From positions 1 to 16,414 of the forward strand of contig VKHC01000170.1 in the NCBI GenBank assembly GCA_015143735.1: a stretch of DNA of 16,414 nucleotides, written 5' to 3'. This document shows, one piece after another, positions 1 to 8,124 of the stretch. The notes below the pieces were generated by a model, which saw only the letters and a list, made by a program, of their open reading frames with translations, did no database searches and had not been told where the DNA came from. Each line of letters opens with the position of its first letter. Within the stretch, counting starts at the first letter, position 1. The stretch comes from Synura sp. LO234KE. Its lineage: Eukaryota; Sar; Synurophyceae; Synurales; Mallomonadaceae. Made by a program: the position numbers and the translations under genes.

Positions 1-50
1 CTATCCAAGGCGATCACTGTGAATCAATATTCTCACCCACCGCCTCTCAC

Positions 51-149
51 CTTATCTTGTATGTCCACATTCGCCTTCGCCGCAATAAGCATTTCAACCA
101 CCTCCATGTGACCTCCATCACAGGATTTCATCAGAGCAGTCCGCCCATC
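51..149 (-). CDS. Ankyrin exon D8
   Basis: This 99-bp phase-0 exon has acceptor TTAATTGTAAG and donor GTGAGAGG. It reads 'DGRTALMKSCDGGHMEVV' then 'EMLIAAKANVDIQDK'. It is the leftmost exon in the window. Bases 1-50 are its downstream intron, so the array very likely continues outside. Confidence 0.82.
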
Positions 150-403
150 CTTACAATTAAAGAGAGGAAAATAGATGAATTACTTCTCAAATGATTTCGG
201 AGTATATTGAGTTTATCCCAAGTAGCACGATACGAAGGAAGCGCCTCTATTGATATTGCGCTTATTACCCCAATCCATGTTACAATAGTTGGTTGCGCGT
301 CAACAAAGTAATGATAAGGCTTCCACGGTATAGGATCCGTCAGGTGAGCTCTCCAAATATATAACTCTCACTGTAAATCAATATTATCACCCTCCGCCCT
401 CAC

Positions 404-502
404 CTCATCATGAATGTCCACATTCGCATTAGCCGCAATAAGTACTTCAACCACCTCCTTGTGACCTCCAGCACAGCCCCACATGAGAGCAGTCCGCCCA
501 TC
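404..502 (-). CDS. Ankyrin exon D7
   Basis: This 99-bp phase-0 exon has acceptor TGATTGTAAG and donor GTGAGGGC. It reads 'DGRTALMWGCAGGHKEVV' then 'EVLIAANANVDIHDE'. All 33 codons are open. Confidence 0.82.
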
Positions 503-818
503 CTTACAATCAAAGAACGGAAAATATGTTAACTTCTACTCAAATGATTTCATAGTATATTTCGTTTATCCCAAGTAAGACGATACGAAGGAAGCACTTT
601 TATTGTTTTGCGGTAATTGACCCAATTCATATCGGAATGGTTAGTTCCGCGTCAACATAGAAACGAGTAGCCTTCCACGGTATAGAATCCGTCAGGTGAG
701 CTCTCCAAATATATAACTTAGAACACATGGACCTCGTTAGTAGGATGTACTGGCTGGCTATATCTTCGTCCGCGACAACTACTGTGTACCAGTATTCTCA
801 CCCTCCGCCTCCTCTCAC

Positions 819-917
819 CTTATCTTGTATGTCAACATTTGCCTTTGCCGCAATAAGAACGTCAACCATCTCCTTGTGACCACTAGCACAGGCCGCCATA
901 CAAGCAGTCCGCCCATC
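819..917 (-). CDS. Ankyrin exon D6
   Basis: This 99-bp phase-0 exon has acceptor TTAATTGTAAG and donor GTGAGAGG. It reads 'DGRTACMAACASGHKEMV' then 'DVLIAAKANVDIQDK'. Position 6 is Cys instead of Leu. Confidence 0.82.
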
Positions 918-1227
918 CTTACAATTAAAGAACGGAAATTATGTTAACTTCTTCTCAAATGATTTCAAAGTATGTTGAGTTTATCCCGAGTAACACAATA
1001 CGAATATAAAGCTTCTAGTGACACTGCACTTATTTCCCCAATCCAGGTAGAATTGGTTAGTTGCGCGTCCACAACTAATCGATTAGGCTCCCACGGTATA
1101 GAAGGTGAGCTCTCCAAATATATAACTTGCAACACATGGACTTCCTTCGAGAGATGTACTGGCTGGCTATATCTTCGTCCAAGGCGATTACTGTGTACCA
1201 ATATTCTTACCCTCCGCCTCCTCTCAC

Positions 1228-1326
1228 CTTATCTTGTATGTCCGCCTTCGCCTTAGCCGCAATGAGCACTTTAACCACTTCCTTGTGACCTTCAGCGCAG
1301 GCCCTCACAAGAGCAGTCTCCCCAAA
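1228..1326 (-). CDS. Ankyrin exon D5
   Basis: This 99-bp phase-0 exon has acceptor TATTGGAAG and donor GTGAGAGG. It reads 'FGETALVRACAEGHKEVV' then 'KVLIAAKAKADIQDK'. Its start, Phe-Gly, is like P3 rather than the Asp-Gly of the other distal exons. Confidence 0.82.
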
Positions 1327-1586
1327 CTTCCAATAAAATAACAAAAAAACGCTGTTATTTCTTCTCGATACATTTCCAAGCATGTTGCAGATATCCCAAG
1401 TTAGGCAAAACGAAATATTTGCCTCAAAATAATTGCATTTCCAATATTTCGTAAACTTCTTGGACTGAACACGGTCATTTAGTATAACTTTAACTAAAAA
1501 CAAGCATTATATTTCAAAAGTATTTTAAACAAAGATCATGTACGAAGACAGAGTAGAAGGTAATCTATACCAAGCACTTTTATATA
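1327..1586. repeat. Second intron-repeat type
   Basis: This intron start differs from the one in D6-D8. It recurs after D3 (4402-4580), after D2 (4989-5160), near 8125-8330 and near 9066-9250. Recognisable phrases are 'aacgaaatatttgcct', 'aataattgcatttccaatat' and 'gtaaacttcttgg'. The copies at 8.1 and 9.1 kb sit next to ankyrin exon relics, which suggests they mark former exon units. No coding capacity was seen. Confidence 0.65.
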
Positions 1587-1592
1587 TTTATT
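1587..1592 (-). terminator. Retroelement AATAAA (copy A)
   Basis: AATAAA on the minus strand lies at the 3' end of copy A. The same hexamer lies at the matching place in copy F (9525-9530), directly against a target-site duplication there. It is probably the element's polyadenylation signal or terminal repeat. Confidence 0.5.
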
Positions 1593-1670
1593 GAAAAGAA
1601 ATAAAAATAGAGTGTAAATCAAATGGTATGTCCAATTGAGCTTAAAAGCTGGAAGATCGACTGTGCATCT

Positions 1671-1769
1671 CATCAGTACTCTAACTCATCCCCTATTTCG
1701 GGTTCTTTAATGGAGTAGATAGGTTAATGGATGAGCGAACCCCGTAGTGATATTAATCAACTACTGATG
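1671..1769. other. Conserved structured 3' segment of the retroelement (possible pseudoknot)
   Basis: Perfect complements are nested and crossed in about 100 bases. CATCAGTA (1671-1678) pairs with TACTGATG (1762-1769). CTCATCC (1685-1691) pairs with GGATGAG (1729-1735), extended by CCTAT (1692-1696) with ATAGG (1719-1723). GGGTTC (1700-1705) pairs with GAACCC (1737-1742), crossing the previous stem. GTAGT (1744-1748) pairs with ACTAC (1760-1764). The segment recurs at about 5303-5407, 5743-5810 (partial), 5961-6010 (partial), 7060-7160 and 9608-9690. It lies between the ORF stop and the element's 3' end. Other copies have lost some pairs without compensation, as expected for dead copies. The function is unknown. 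Confidence 0.55.
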
Positions 1770-1773
1770 CAAG

Positions 1774-3040
1774 TCAAAAATAATTTCCAGGTCTTATGAC
1801 GACTCGTCGACTTGGCTGAGGACTCCTATGTGAATATTGCCAATTGTTCATTTCCAACAGAAGAGTTCCAAACAGATTTGTCAACGTTGATTATTTCAAC
1901 ACTCGTCGCTGCTGCTTAGATAAAGTCCTGAACTCTCTTGACGACCATATATTCTCAAATACAGTCTGGCGTAAATGTGACAAGGCGTCGCATTCGCGCT
2001 AGAAGTGATCCAGAATCGCTGATCTCAGAGTCTGATCTGGAATCGCTGATCTCCTAGAGAATTCTCAAATACAGAGAGCCTAAGTCGTTGGTAGTGAGCC
2101 AATCTTCGTAGCCACAAAGATCACTCACCATCTCGTCGTAGCTGTCGACAAGGCACATGTCAATCGAACGCTCCCAAAGTTCTAAATGAGAAAGGGCTCT
2201 AGATTTCCGATCCAGGAGTATCGAAGTCCCTGTTCATCAAGCTTGTTAGGTTCTCCAATTGATACGCATATCGAATTGTTTCTGGAAGTTATCGCTGACA
2301 CAGGTAGTATTGTTGATACTGTTGGTAGGCGAAGATTGATTTCCGCAATTTATGCCTGCTGATGGAAGTATTGACTCATCACTTTCCACAGTTGGCCTCG
2401 TTACCTCTCTTTCCAATGTGATCAACGCCTGGTCTGGCACCAATGTATGGGAGTGCTCTTGATTTCAAGTCGTTGAGGCGGTTGAGGTGCCCTCGCTGCT
2501 AGTGTCAAATATTGACCCGCCCATTTCCGGCTCAGTTACAGTCTCTCTTTCAGGTGGAGGTGAAGAGTTATTGCTTGCCAACATAGCATTGTTTTGATCA
2601 GGTGAGGGCTCAGAGTCATCGCTATTCTCAGAGGACGAAGAGTCTTGTTCATCTGACTCATCCGTGGCGGTATACTGACTTTCAGGATGGTCAAAGATTC
2701 GAAGTAAACCCGTGCGCAGTCTCTCTGTTGACAATCTTGGTAATGCGTTTGGATGCGCAAACGGTATACTTTTGCTTTGACATACGTAATTCCGCAGTCA
2801 TCGTCATCATTCTTGCTGTTAAGGACAACGTCGCAGCTTTAAATTCTTTCATCGTGCTGCAGATGCGTTTTTATCGACAGGTTTGACTGATGAAGATTGC
2901 TGTGGATTGAAACTAGGAGCGTTTGACGTTCCATGTGTGCATCGAATAACAGGAAAATTCCACGTCTTAGTCTTATTGAACACAGATAGGATGTTGTGCC
3001 CGTTGTGAATTTTTCGGATTTTCGCTGCGAAAGAGGAAAC
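1774..3040 (-). pseudogene. C-terminal part of the retroelement protein, decayed
   Basis: Downstream of the RT in the element's direction, one frame reads 'TWNFPVIRCTHGT', then after stops a strongly acidic Ser/Glu-rich stretch ('DESDEQDSSSSENSDDSE'). A single TGA near 2464 follows, then 'SESTV'-like sequence and 'CVSDNFQKQFDMR'. The last codons read 'SPQPSRRVVIRPGNYF' and stop at 1774-1776. The same C-terminus recurs in copies B, D, E and F, which shows it is a conserved part of the element's ORF. I do not recognise its domain. The acidic, Ser-rich middle and basic tail could be a nucleic-acid or host-factor binding region (inference). Confidence 0.55.
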
Positions 3041-3072
3041 ACCCTCATCAGGTTCTGTTTATCGTTTGTAAC

Positions 3073-3690
3073 TCATTTTCTGTAGAGCTCCTCTGGAGGG
3101 GGGTCATTGTCCCAGGTAAGAAGGTCGTCAATAAACTTTCTGGTGCGAGAATATGACATCGCCGTCAATCCTTCCCCTATTCCCTGATTTCATCCGCATA
3201 CAGGGTGAGATTTGCGATCTCTGCAGCTGCGTTTGTGCCCATAGGTATACCAACTAATTGTTGCTTTAAGTTCCCAGCAATGTAGCTCAAAAATACGTTT
3301 GAAATAAGGAACGCGATGCGTTCAATGAACCAGTTAAGATTTGGAAAGTCTCTTATAATAGGGATAGCAATTGTCCGTTGTAGTTGGTAACCTATAGCTT
3401 CAGAAATCGCTGTTCTCATCTTCTCAATATATTGTCGTGTCGAAGACAAGTATACATAGTGGTGAAGTCGTATGTTCTGGGCTCTTTCCCTTGGTACAGA
3501 ACCAGATTCTGCTTGATTTCAAAGAAAACTTCCTCGCCACTTCTGATGAACTAATATCTTCTGGAATGGTGACGCCGAAAGAAAATATCAACTTTCTCTT
3601 GAAGAGTCATGACATCTTGCAGCGCTCGGCTAAGCTTCTTTGATGCTGCAGTCATCGAGCACATTGGTGTTGACAGCTTGTTGTAGAATG
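3073..3690 (-). pseudogene. Degenerate reverse transcriptase fragment
   Basis: Reading the minus strand and allowing frame changes gives these pieces in order. 'SKKLSRALQDVMTLQEK' is at about 3600-3650. 'YDFTTMYTCL' lies near 3440-3475 (RT motif A type, D-F-[ST]-T-M-Y-T). 'QLVGIPMGTNAAAEIANL' lies near 3207-3260, with GIPMGTN at 3231-3251 (motif B). 'RKFIDDLLTWDNDPPPEEL' lies near 3083-3147, with the catalytic IDDLL at 3118-3132 (motif C, [YF]xDD type). These motifs are in the standard RT order. GIPMGTN followed by a xDDLL box is typical of Penelope-like and similar RTs. At least two frameshifts and a stop separate the pieces, so no functional protein is made. Part of it is visible as a 90-residue open frame. 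Confidence 0.75.
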
Positions 3691-3883
3691 CCATATTCAT
3701 ATACAAGATGATGAATAGACCGACCCAACTGCTATTCCTATTCTTGGTTGCGCTTATTACATACAACAACTTTACCTCTTATCCATATTAGCACGGTTGG
3801 TTGCGTGTCAATAAAGAAACATAAAAATAAACATCTATGGTGCAGAATCCGTCGAGCAGGCGATTCTATATATTCTCACGTAC

Positions 3884-3982
3884 CTTGCCTTGTAAGTTTA
3901 CATTCGCCTTAGCAGCAATAAGTACTTCAACCACCTCCTTGTGACCTCCAACACAGGCCCCCATAAGAGCAGTCAATCCATT
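3884..3982 (-). CDS. Ankyrin exon D4
   Basis: This 99-bp phase-0 exon has acceptor TGATTGTAAG and a strong donor, GTACGTGAG. It reads 'NGLTALMGACVGGHKEVV' then 'EVLIAAKANVNLQGK'. It is the most diverged of the distal set at both ends, yet open throughout. The following intron (1327-3883) contains a 2.1-kb retroelement copy. Confidence 0.8.
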
Positions 3983-4218
3983 CTTACAATCAAAGAACGG
4001 TGAATATATTAACTTCTTCTCAAACGATATCATAGTATATTGCGTTTATCGCAAATAAGACGATACGAAGGGAGCGCTTCAATTGATAATGCACCCATTG
4101 CCCTAATCCATGTAGGAAAGGTTGGTTGCGCGTCAACAAAGGAGCAATTAGCATTCCACGGTATAGAATCCGTCAGGTGAGCTCTCCAAATATACAACTT
4201 GCAAAACATTACTCTGTT

Positions 4219-4254
4219 TCAATATTCTCACCCACCGCCTCTCACCTTATCTTG
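4219..4254. repeat. Short duplicate of the exon D3 donor region
   Basis: About 36 bases, including nine bases of exon end plus the donor and adjacent intron, repeat almost exactly at 4276-4311. This creates a decoy donor (GTGAGAGG) about 50 bp downstream of the real one. No ankyrin exon body is attached. Confidence 0.6.
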
Positions 4255-4302
4255 GTCCACGGCTATTACTGTGCATCAATATTCTCACCCACCGCCTCTT
4301 AC

Positions 4303-4401
4303 CTTATCTTGTATGTCAACATTCGCCTTAGCCACAATTAGTACTTCAACCACTTCCTTGTGACCTCCAGCGCAGGCCTCAATAATAGCAGTCCGCCCAT
4401 C
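4303..4401 (-). CDS. Ankyrin exon D3
   Basis: This 99-bp phase-0 exon has acceptor TGATTGTAAG and donor GTAAGAGG. It reads 'DGRTAIIEACAGGHKEVV' then 'EVLIVAKANVDIQDK'. A short duplicate of its 3' end and donor lies just downstream in transcription (4219-4254). Confidence 0.82.
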
Positions 4402-4889
4402 CTTACAATCAAATTCAAAAAACATTTAATTTCCTTCTTGAAATATGTCCAAGCATATAGCAGATATCCCACGTCGGGCACAACGAAATATTTGCCTCTG
4501 AAAAATTGCATTTTCAATATAAACTGCTTACGCTGAAATCCAATCATTTAGTAAATGGATAGTTCAAGCCAAAAGCGTATATTTTATAAAGCCCATATAC
4601 ACGAAGGCGGAAGAGAAGGAGATCCACACCAAGTAAACTTTATTTAAATAAACATATCACCATATTCATACAAAAGATTACAAGATATTCGGTTGCGCTC
4701 GTTACATACTGTAACTATATTACCCCTATCCATATTAGGATGGTTGGTTATAAGACGATCTATGGAACAAAATCCCGCTAAGTATGCTCCCCAAACTAGT
4801 AATTACACAACCGGATTTATAAAGTGTATAAAGTCTGTCATTAGCACGATGATTACTGTGAATCAACATGAACACCAAACTGCTCTTAC
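4402..4889. repeat. Intron between D2 and D3 made of repeat units
   Basis: The second intron-repeat type (4402-4580) is followed by the 170-bp repeat (about 4590-4760). The end holds no recognised feature. Short open frames on both strands are chance. Confidence 0.5.
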
Positions 4890-4988
4890 CTTATCTTGAA
4901 TTTCCACATTCGCCTTAGCCGCAATTAGTACGTCAACCACTTCTTTGTGACCTCTAGCACAGGCCACCATAAAAGCAGCTCGCCCATC
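4890..4988 (-). CDS. Ankyrin exon D2
   Basis: This 99-bp phase-0 exon has acceptor TGATTGTAAG and donor GTAAGAGC. It reads 'DGRAAFMVACARGHKEVV' then 'DVLIAAKANVEIQDK'. The usual Thr at repeat position 4 is Ala, a substitution at a normally conserved structural position. The frame is intact. Confidence 0.8.
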
Positions 4989-5249
4989 CTTACAATCAAA
5001 TCACAAAAAATCATTTTAAAATCTTCGTTGAATATGTCCGATATATCCAAGCGTATTTCATATATTCCAAGTAAGGAAAAAACTAAGAAAGTATTTCATA
5101 CACTTCTTGGGCTGAATAAAAATCTTTTGATATAACTTGAACTATATATTAGCATGATAAATATAGGCCAAATGTGAAGGTGCAGGAGAAGGTGATCCAT
5201 ACCAAGTGCACTTTAAGCATGCTCACCTAACCATATTCATAATTAAGAT

Positions 5250-5742
5250 AAATGGTTAGGACAGATAATTACGCTCAAAAGCTGTAAGATCGACCTTGTT
5301 CCTCATCAGTACTCTAACTCATCCCCTATTTCGGGTTCTTTAATGGAGTAGATAGGTTAGTAGTTGAGCAAACCCCGTAGTGATATTAATTAACTACTGA
5401 TTCAAGTCAAATATAAATTCCAGGTCTTATGACGACTCGTCGACTAGGCTGAGGACTCGAATATGAATATCGGCAATTGTTCATTTCAATCGAAATAGTT
5501 CCAAACAGATTTGTCAACGTTGATTGTCTCAACAGTCGTCGCTGCTGCTTGGTAAAAACCCTGTATTCTTTTGACGTCCGTCGATTCTCAAATACAGTGT
5601 CTGGTGTAAACGTGACATGGCGTCGCATTCGCGCTAGAAGCGATCCAGAATCGCTGATGTCCTCAGAGGTTGATTAAGATAGGTTTGTATTGGCGGCGGT
5701 AGTGAGTTCCTCAGATGTTGATAACGAAGAGTTTGTATCCCT
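5250..5742 (-). mobile_element. Retroelement copy B (3' part)
   Basis: This copy matches copy A from its 3' untranslated structured segment (5303-5407) through the C-terminal coding part. The minus strand encodes 'MRRHVTFTPDTVFENRRTS', then 'TKQQRRLLRQSTLTNLFG', and ends 'SRRVVIRPGIYI' with a TGA. The 73-residue frame 5407-5628 is therefore real element coding sequence rather than a shadow. The copy stops near 5742, where another fragment abuts it. Confidence 0.65.
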
Positions 5743-5945
5743 AATTTCGGCTCCTTTAATGGAGTAGATAGTTTAATGGATGAGCGATCCACGCAGTGAT
5801 ATTAATTAAATCTCGATGAGTTTGATTCGTCGGTAGTAAGCCCAACAGACGTTGATGTCGAAGTGTTGGAATCACCAGTAGCGAGCGAATCTACGTAACT
5901 AAAACCACGATGATCTCTCACCATCTCGTCGTAGCAGACGATGAG
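5743..5945 (-). mobile_element. Retroelement fragment C, internally deleted
   Basis: It begins with part of the structured 3' segment ('ggctcctttaatggagtag'). It jumps directly to the middle of the coding part ('MVRDHRGFSYVDS' on the minus strand), so the C-terminal region found in B and D is missing. It abuts B on one side and D on the other. Confidence 0.55.
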
Positions 5946-5949
5946 GCAC

Positions 5950-6800
5950 CTGTATATGGGTTGATGGATGAGCGAACCCCGTAGTGATATTAATCAACTA
6001 CTGATGCAAGAAAAGTATAATTTCCAGGTCTTATGAAGACTCGTCGACTAGACTGAGGACTCGAGAGTGCATATCGCCATTTGTTTAATTCATACGGAAT
6101 AGTTACAAACAGATTTGTCGACGTTATTCTGCTTGGTAAAAGACCTCGATTCTTTTGACGTCTTTTGATTCTCTAATACGGTGCCTGGTGTGAACTTGAC
6201 ATGGCTCAAATACAGTGTCTGGGATAAACAGGACTTGGCGTCGCATTCGCGATTAAAGTGATTCAGATGTATTTATCTCCTCAGACATGGACGCCGAAGG
6301 GTTGGCATCGTCGGCAGTGAACAACTCTTCATAACTGATTCCACAAAGATCTCTCACCATCTCGTCGTAGCAGTTGACAAGGCGCATGTCAATCAAACGC
6401 TCCCAAAGTTCTAACTGAGAAAGAGCTCGATATTTCCAATCCAGGAGTACCAGGTCCCCGTTGACCAAGCTCGTTAAGTTCTCCAACTGATACGGGAAAA
6501 GCATATCGATTTGTTTCTGGAAGTTATCGCTGACATAGGTGGTATTGTTGACTGTTGGTAGACGAAGATTGATCATCGCAATATGTGACTGCTGATGGAA
6601 GTATTGACTCATCACTTTCCACAGTTGGCCTTGTTACGCCTCCTTCCAACTAATGAATGCCAGGTCTCACTCCAATACATGTGAGTGCACTTGATTTCAA
6701 GTAGTTTGAGGCGCTCTCGCTGCTAGAGTCAAATATTTCCCGCCCCTTTCATGCTCAGTTAAAGTCTTACATTCAGGTAGAGGTGATCACTTCCATCCAT
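5950..6800 (-). mobile_element. Retroelement copy D (3' part)
   Basis: It starts with the downstream half of the structured segment (5961-6010) and continues through the C-terminal region to the acidic-region junction at about 6730-6790, where it still matches copy A at about 2505-2570. It carries the longest open stretch of this coding region in the window (6253-6615). Confidence 0.65.
6253..6615 (-). pseudogene. Retroelement ORF fragment, copy D
   Basis: This is a 120-residue open stretch with no recognisable domain. It includes 'TYVSDNFQKQIDMLFPYQL', 'LSQLELWERLIDMRLVNC' and 'YDEMVRDLCGISYEELF', followed by a Ser/Glu-rich end. Copy A has the matching 'CVSDNFQKQFDMR' near 2250-2320, and copies A, C and F share the 'DEMVRDLCG' region. 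Sharing across copies shows it is element protein, not a host gene. It is truncated at both ends. Confidence 0.6.
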
Positions 6801-6989
6801 AACTGAATAATTTTCATACCTAACTAAATGATTTCCATATTCATCCATATATATTAAAACCAAACATTGTTCACAGGCCCACAAACAATTTAAGGCTTTG
6901 ATAAAATCAAGATGTTAACAGCACTTTTCCAGAGACTTAAGAAACTCCTGATCAACCCGTACTTGTGAGCAAATAGTTGTTGAAAAGAA
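6801..6989. other. Unassigned intronic stretch
   Basis: This is AT-rich intron DNA between retroelement copies D and E. No ankyrin exon, open frame or repeat family member was recognised. Confidence 0.4.
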
Positions 6990-7310
6990 ATTAAGACAAA
7001 TCACAAAACAAATAATACGTCCAATTGAGCTCAAAAGCTAGAAGATCGACAATGCATCTCATCAGTACCCTAACTCATCCCCTATTTCGGGTTCTTAATT
7101 GGAGTAGATAGGTTAATCGATGACAAGACCCCGTAGTGATATTAATAAACTTCTGATGCAAGTCAAATATAATTTCCAGGTCTTGTGACGACTCGTCGAC
7201 TAGGCTGAGGACTCGAATATGAATATCGGCAATAGTACATTCCAAACGGAATAGTTCCAAACAGATTTGTCAACGTTGATTGTCTCAAGAGTCATCGCTG
7301 CTGCTTGGTA
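6990..7310 (-). mobile_element. Retroelement copy E (3' end only)
   Basis: It contains the family's 3' untranslated end ('ccaattgagctcaaaagct'), the structured segment (7060-7160) and the final coding residues. It stops at about 7310, where an intronic repeat unit resumes ('cgaaggaaaaggtaatcc'). This is a strongly 5'-truncated insertion. The 61-residue frame 7075-7260 is in the wrong frame and is not a gene. Confidence 0.6.
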
Positions 7311-7788
7311 AACGAAGGAAAAGGTAATCCATACCAAGAAACTCTTTCACAATAATCATGTAATACATACTGCAACATTCTTACCTCTACCCATATTAGA
7401 AATGTTGGCTGTGTGTCAATAAGAAAGATAAAAAGCATCCATAATGAAAGATCCGTCAAGTATGCTCTCTAAATAACTAACGAACACTACCCGGTATTCC
7501 ATAACCTTATTCCAACGGTTGGTTGGCAGACATGACAGAATTCGTCAAATACGCACTCTAAACAAATAACGTATTCTACAAAGAAGTCATTAGACGACTG
7601 TGGAGAAGGAGATTCAAAACAAATACGCTTTCAACATAATCACATACCGATACTTAGGCATAAGATTATGAGATATATCGACTTAACCACAATTCCAATA
7701 TATGATTGCGCTCGTGAAATATTGAAAGTTTATCGTCCCTATCCAAGGCGATCACTGTGAATCAATATTCTCACCCACCGCCTCTCAC
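7311..7788. repeat. Intronic repeat, two copies
   Basis: Two degenerate copies of a roughly 170-bp intron repeat lie here (about 7310-7470 and 7605-7740). Typical phrases are 'gaaggagatccataccaag', 'catattcatatacaagatt' and 'ttggttgcgctcgttacat'. No gene is present. Bases 7741-7788 repeat the first 50 bases of the window almost exactly. Confidence 0.55.
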
Positions 7789-7887
7789 CTTATCTTGTAT
7801 GTCCACATTCGCCTTAGCCGCAATAAGTACTTCAACCACTTCCTTGTGGCCTCTAGCACAGGCCCACATGAGAGCAGTCCACCCATC
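7789..7887 (-). CDS. Ankyrin exon D1
   Basis: This is the first of the distal, highly similar ankyrin exons: 99 bp, phase 0, acceptor TGATTGCAAG, donor GTGAGAGG. It reads 'DGWTALMWACARGHKEVV' then 'EVLIAAKANVDIQDK'. It differs from its sisters mainly at repeat positions 3, 8 and 12. It lies between two repeat-rich introns. Confidence 0.82.
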
Positions 7888-8085
7888 CTTGCAATCATAT
7901 GTCAAAGCATTTTAAGTAAGGCACTACGAAATAACCGCTTCCGAAATATCGCAGTCAAAATATTCCTTGCCACAATAATGGGTACTTAACACCGAGAGTT
8001 CGTTAAGGCCTTAAACGAATCCGGAGGAGGTAATCCATACTAAATACACATTGAACATGATCATATCACCATATTCACAGCAACA

Positions 8086-8124
8086 AGCTGTGAAACAGGC
8101 GCCCATAAAGGCAGTCCACACATC
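8086..8124 (-). pseudogene. Truncated ankyrin exon relic
   Basis: The minus strand reads 'DVWTAFMGACFTA' from 8124, matching the first third of the distal ankyrin exons. The similarity then ends and the GH-EVV half is missing. The acceptor region is altered (CACAG next to GAT rather than GTAAG). This looks like an exon lost from the array. Confidence 0.55.

Larger units (their letters stand above)
1..1227. repeat. Tandem exon-plus-intron amplification units
   Basis: Exons D8, D7, D6 and D5 start 353, 415 and 409 bp apart, and the introns between them (150-403, 503-818, 918-1227) are copies of each other. They share phrases such as 'cggtatagaatccgtcagg' and 'gtgagctctccaaatatata'. The same intron type follows D4 at 3983-4302 (419-bp spacing to D3). 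The unit of duplication is therefore exon plus intron, not exon alone. Each intron copy has its own indels, so the copies are not very recent. Confidence 0.8.
1587..3690 (-). mobile_element. Retroelement copy A (RT-bearing, 5'-truncated)
   Basis: This is the longest copy of a family found at least six times here, oriented like the host gene. In the element's own direction it has reverse transcriptase remains (3690-3073), an acidic Ser-rich region (about 2760-2465) and a conserved C-terminal region ending at a TGA at 1774-1776. A structured 3' untranslated segment and a terminal AATAAA follow. Intronic repeat sequence resumes on both sides, at about 1586 and about 3691. The many frameshifts and stops show that it is dead. 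The RT motifs suit a Penelope-like or related non-LTR element, but the class is not certain because no endonuclease domain is visible. Confidence 0.7.

Noticed and set aside
972-1256. 94-residue plus-strand frame and similar frames in repeat introns
   Set aside because: It lies in an amplified intron unit and over an ankyrin exon on the other strand. The same place in sister units is not open.
1-1300. CRISPR or satellite array because of regular 0.35-0.42-kb repeats
   Set aside because: The unit is an ankyrin exon plus intron with intact splice sites. Spacing and repeat length do not fit CRISPR.
1668-1700. Hammerhead ribozyme in the retroelement 3' segment (minus strand has CTGATGAG and CGAAA)
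   Set aside because: The two core motifs are in the wrong order, only about 24 bases apart, with no room for stems I and III, so the three-way core cannot form. A pseudoknot fits the complementarity better.
1721-1745. tRNA-like B box (GGTTCG-type) suggesting a SINE
   Set aside because: Only GGGGTTCGC matches on the minus strand. The T-stem does not close and there is no A box at the right distance.
51-4988. Latrotoxin-type gene because of many ankyrin repeats
   Set aside because: Latrotoxin ankyrin regions are, as far as I know, coded without an exon per repeat, and their N-terminal region is unlike the SNTX-type start found at 15154. No secretion signal is visible either.
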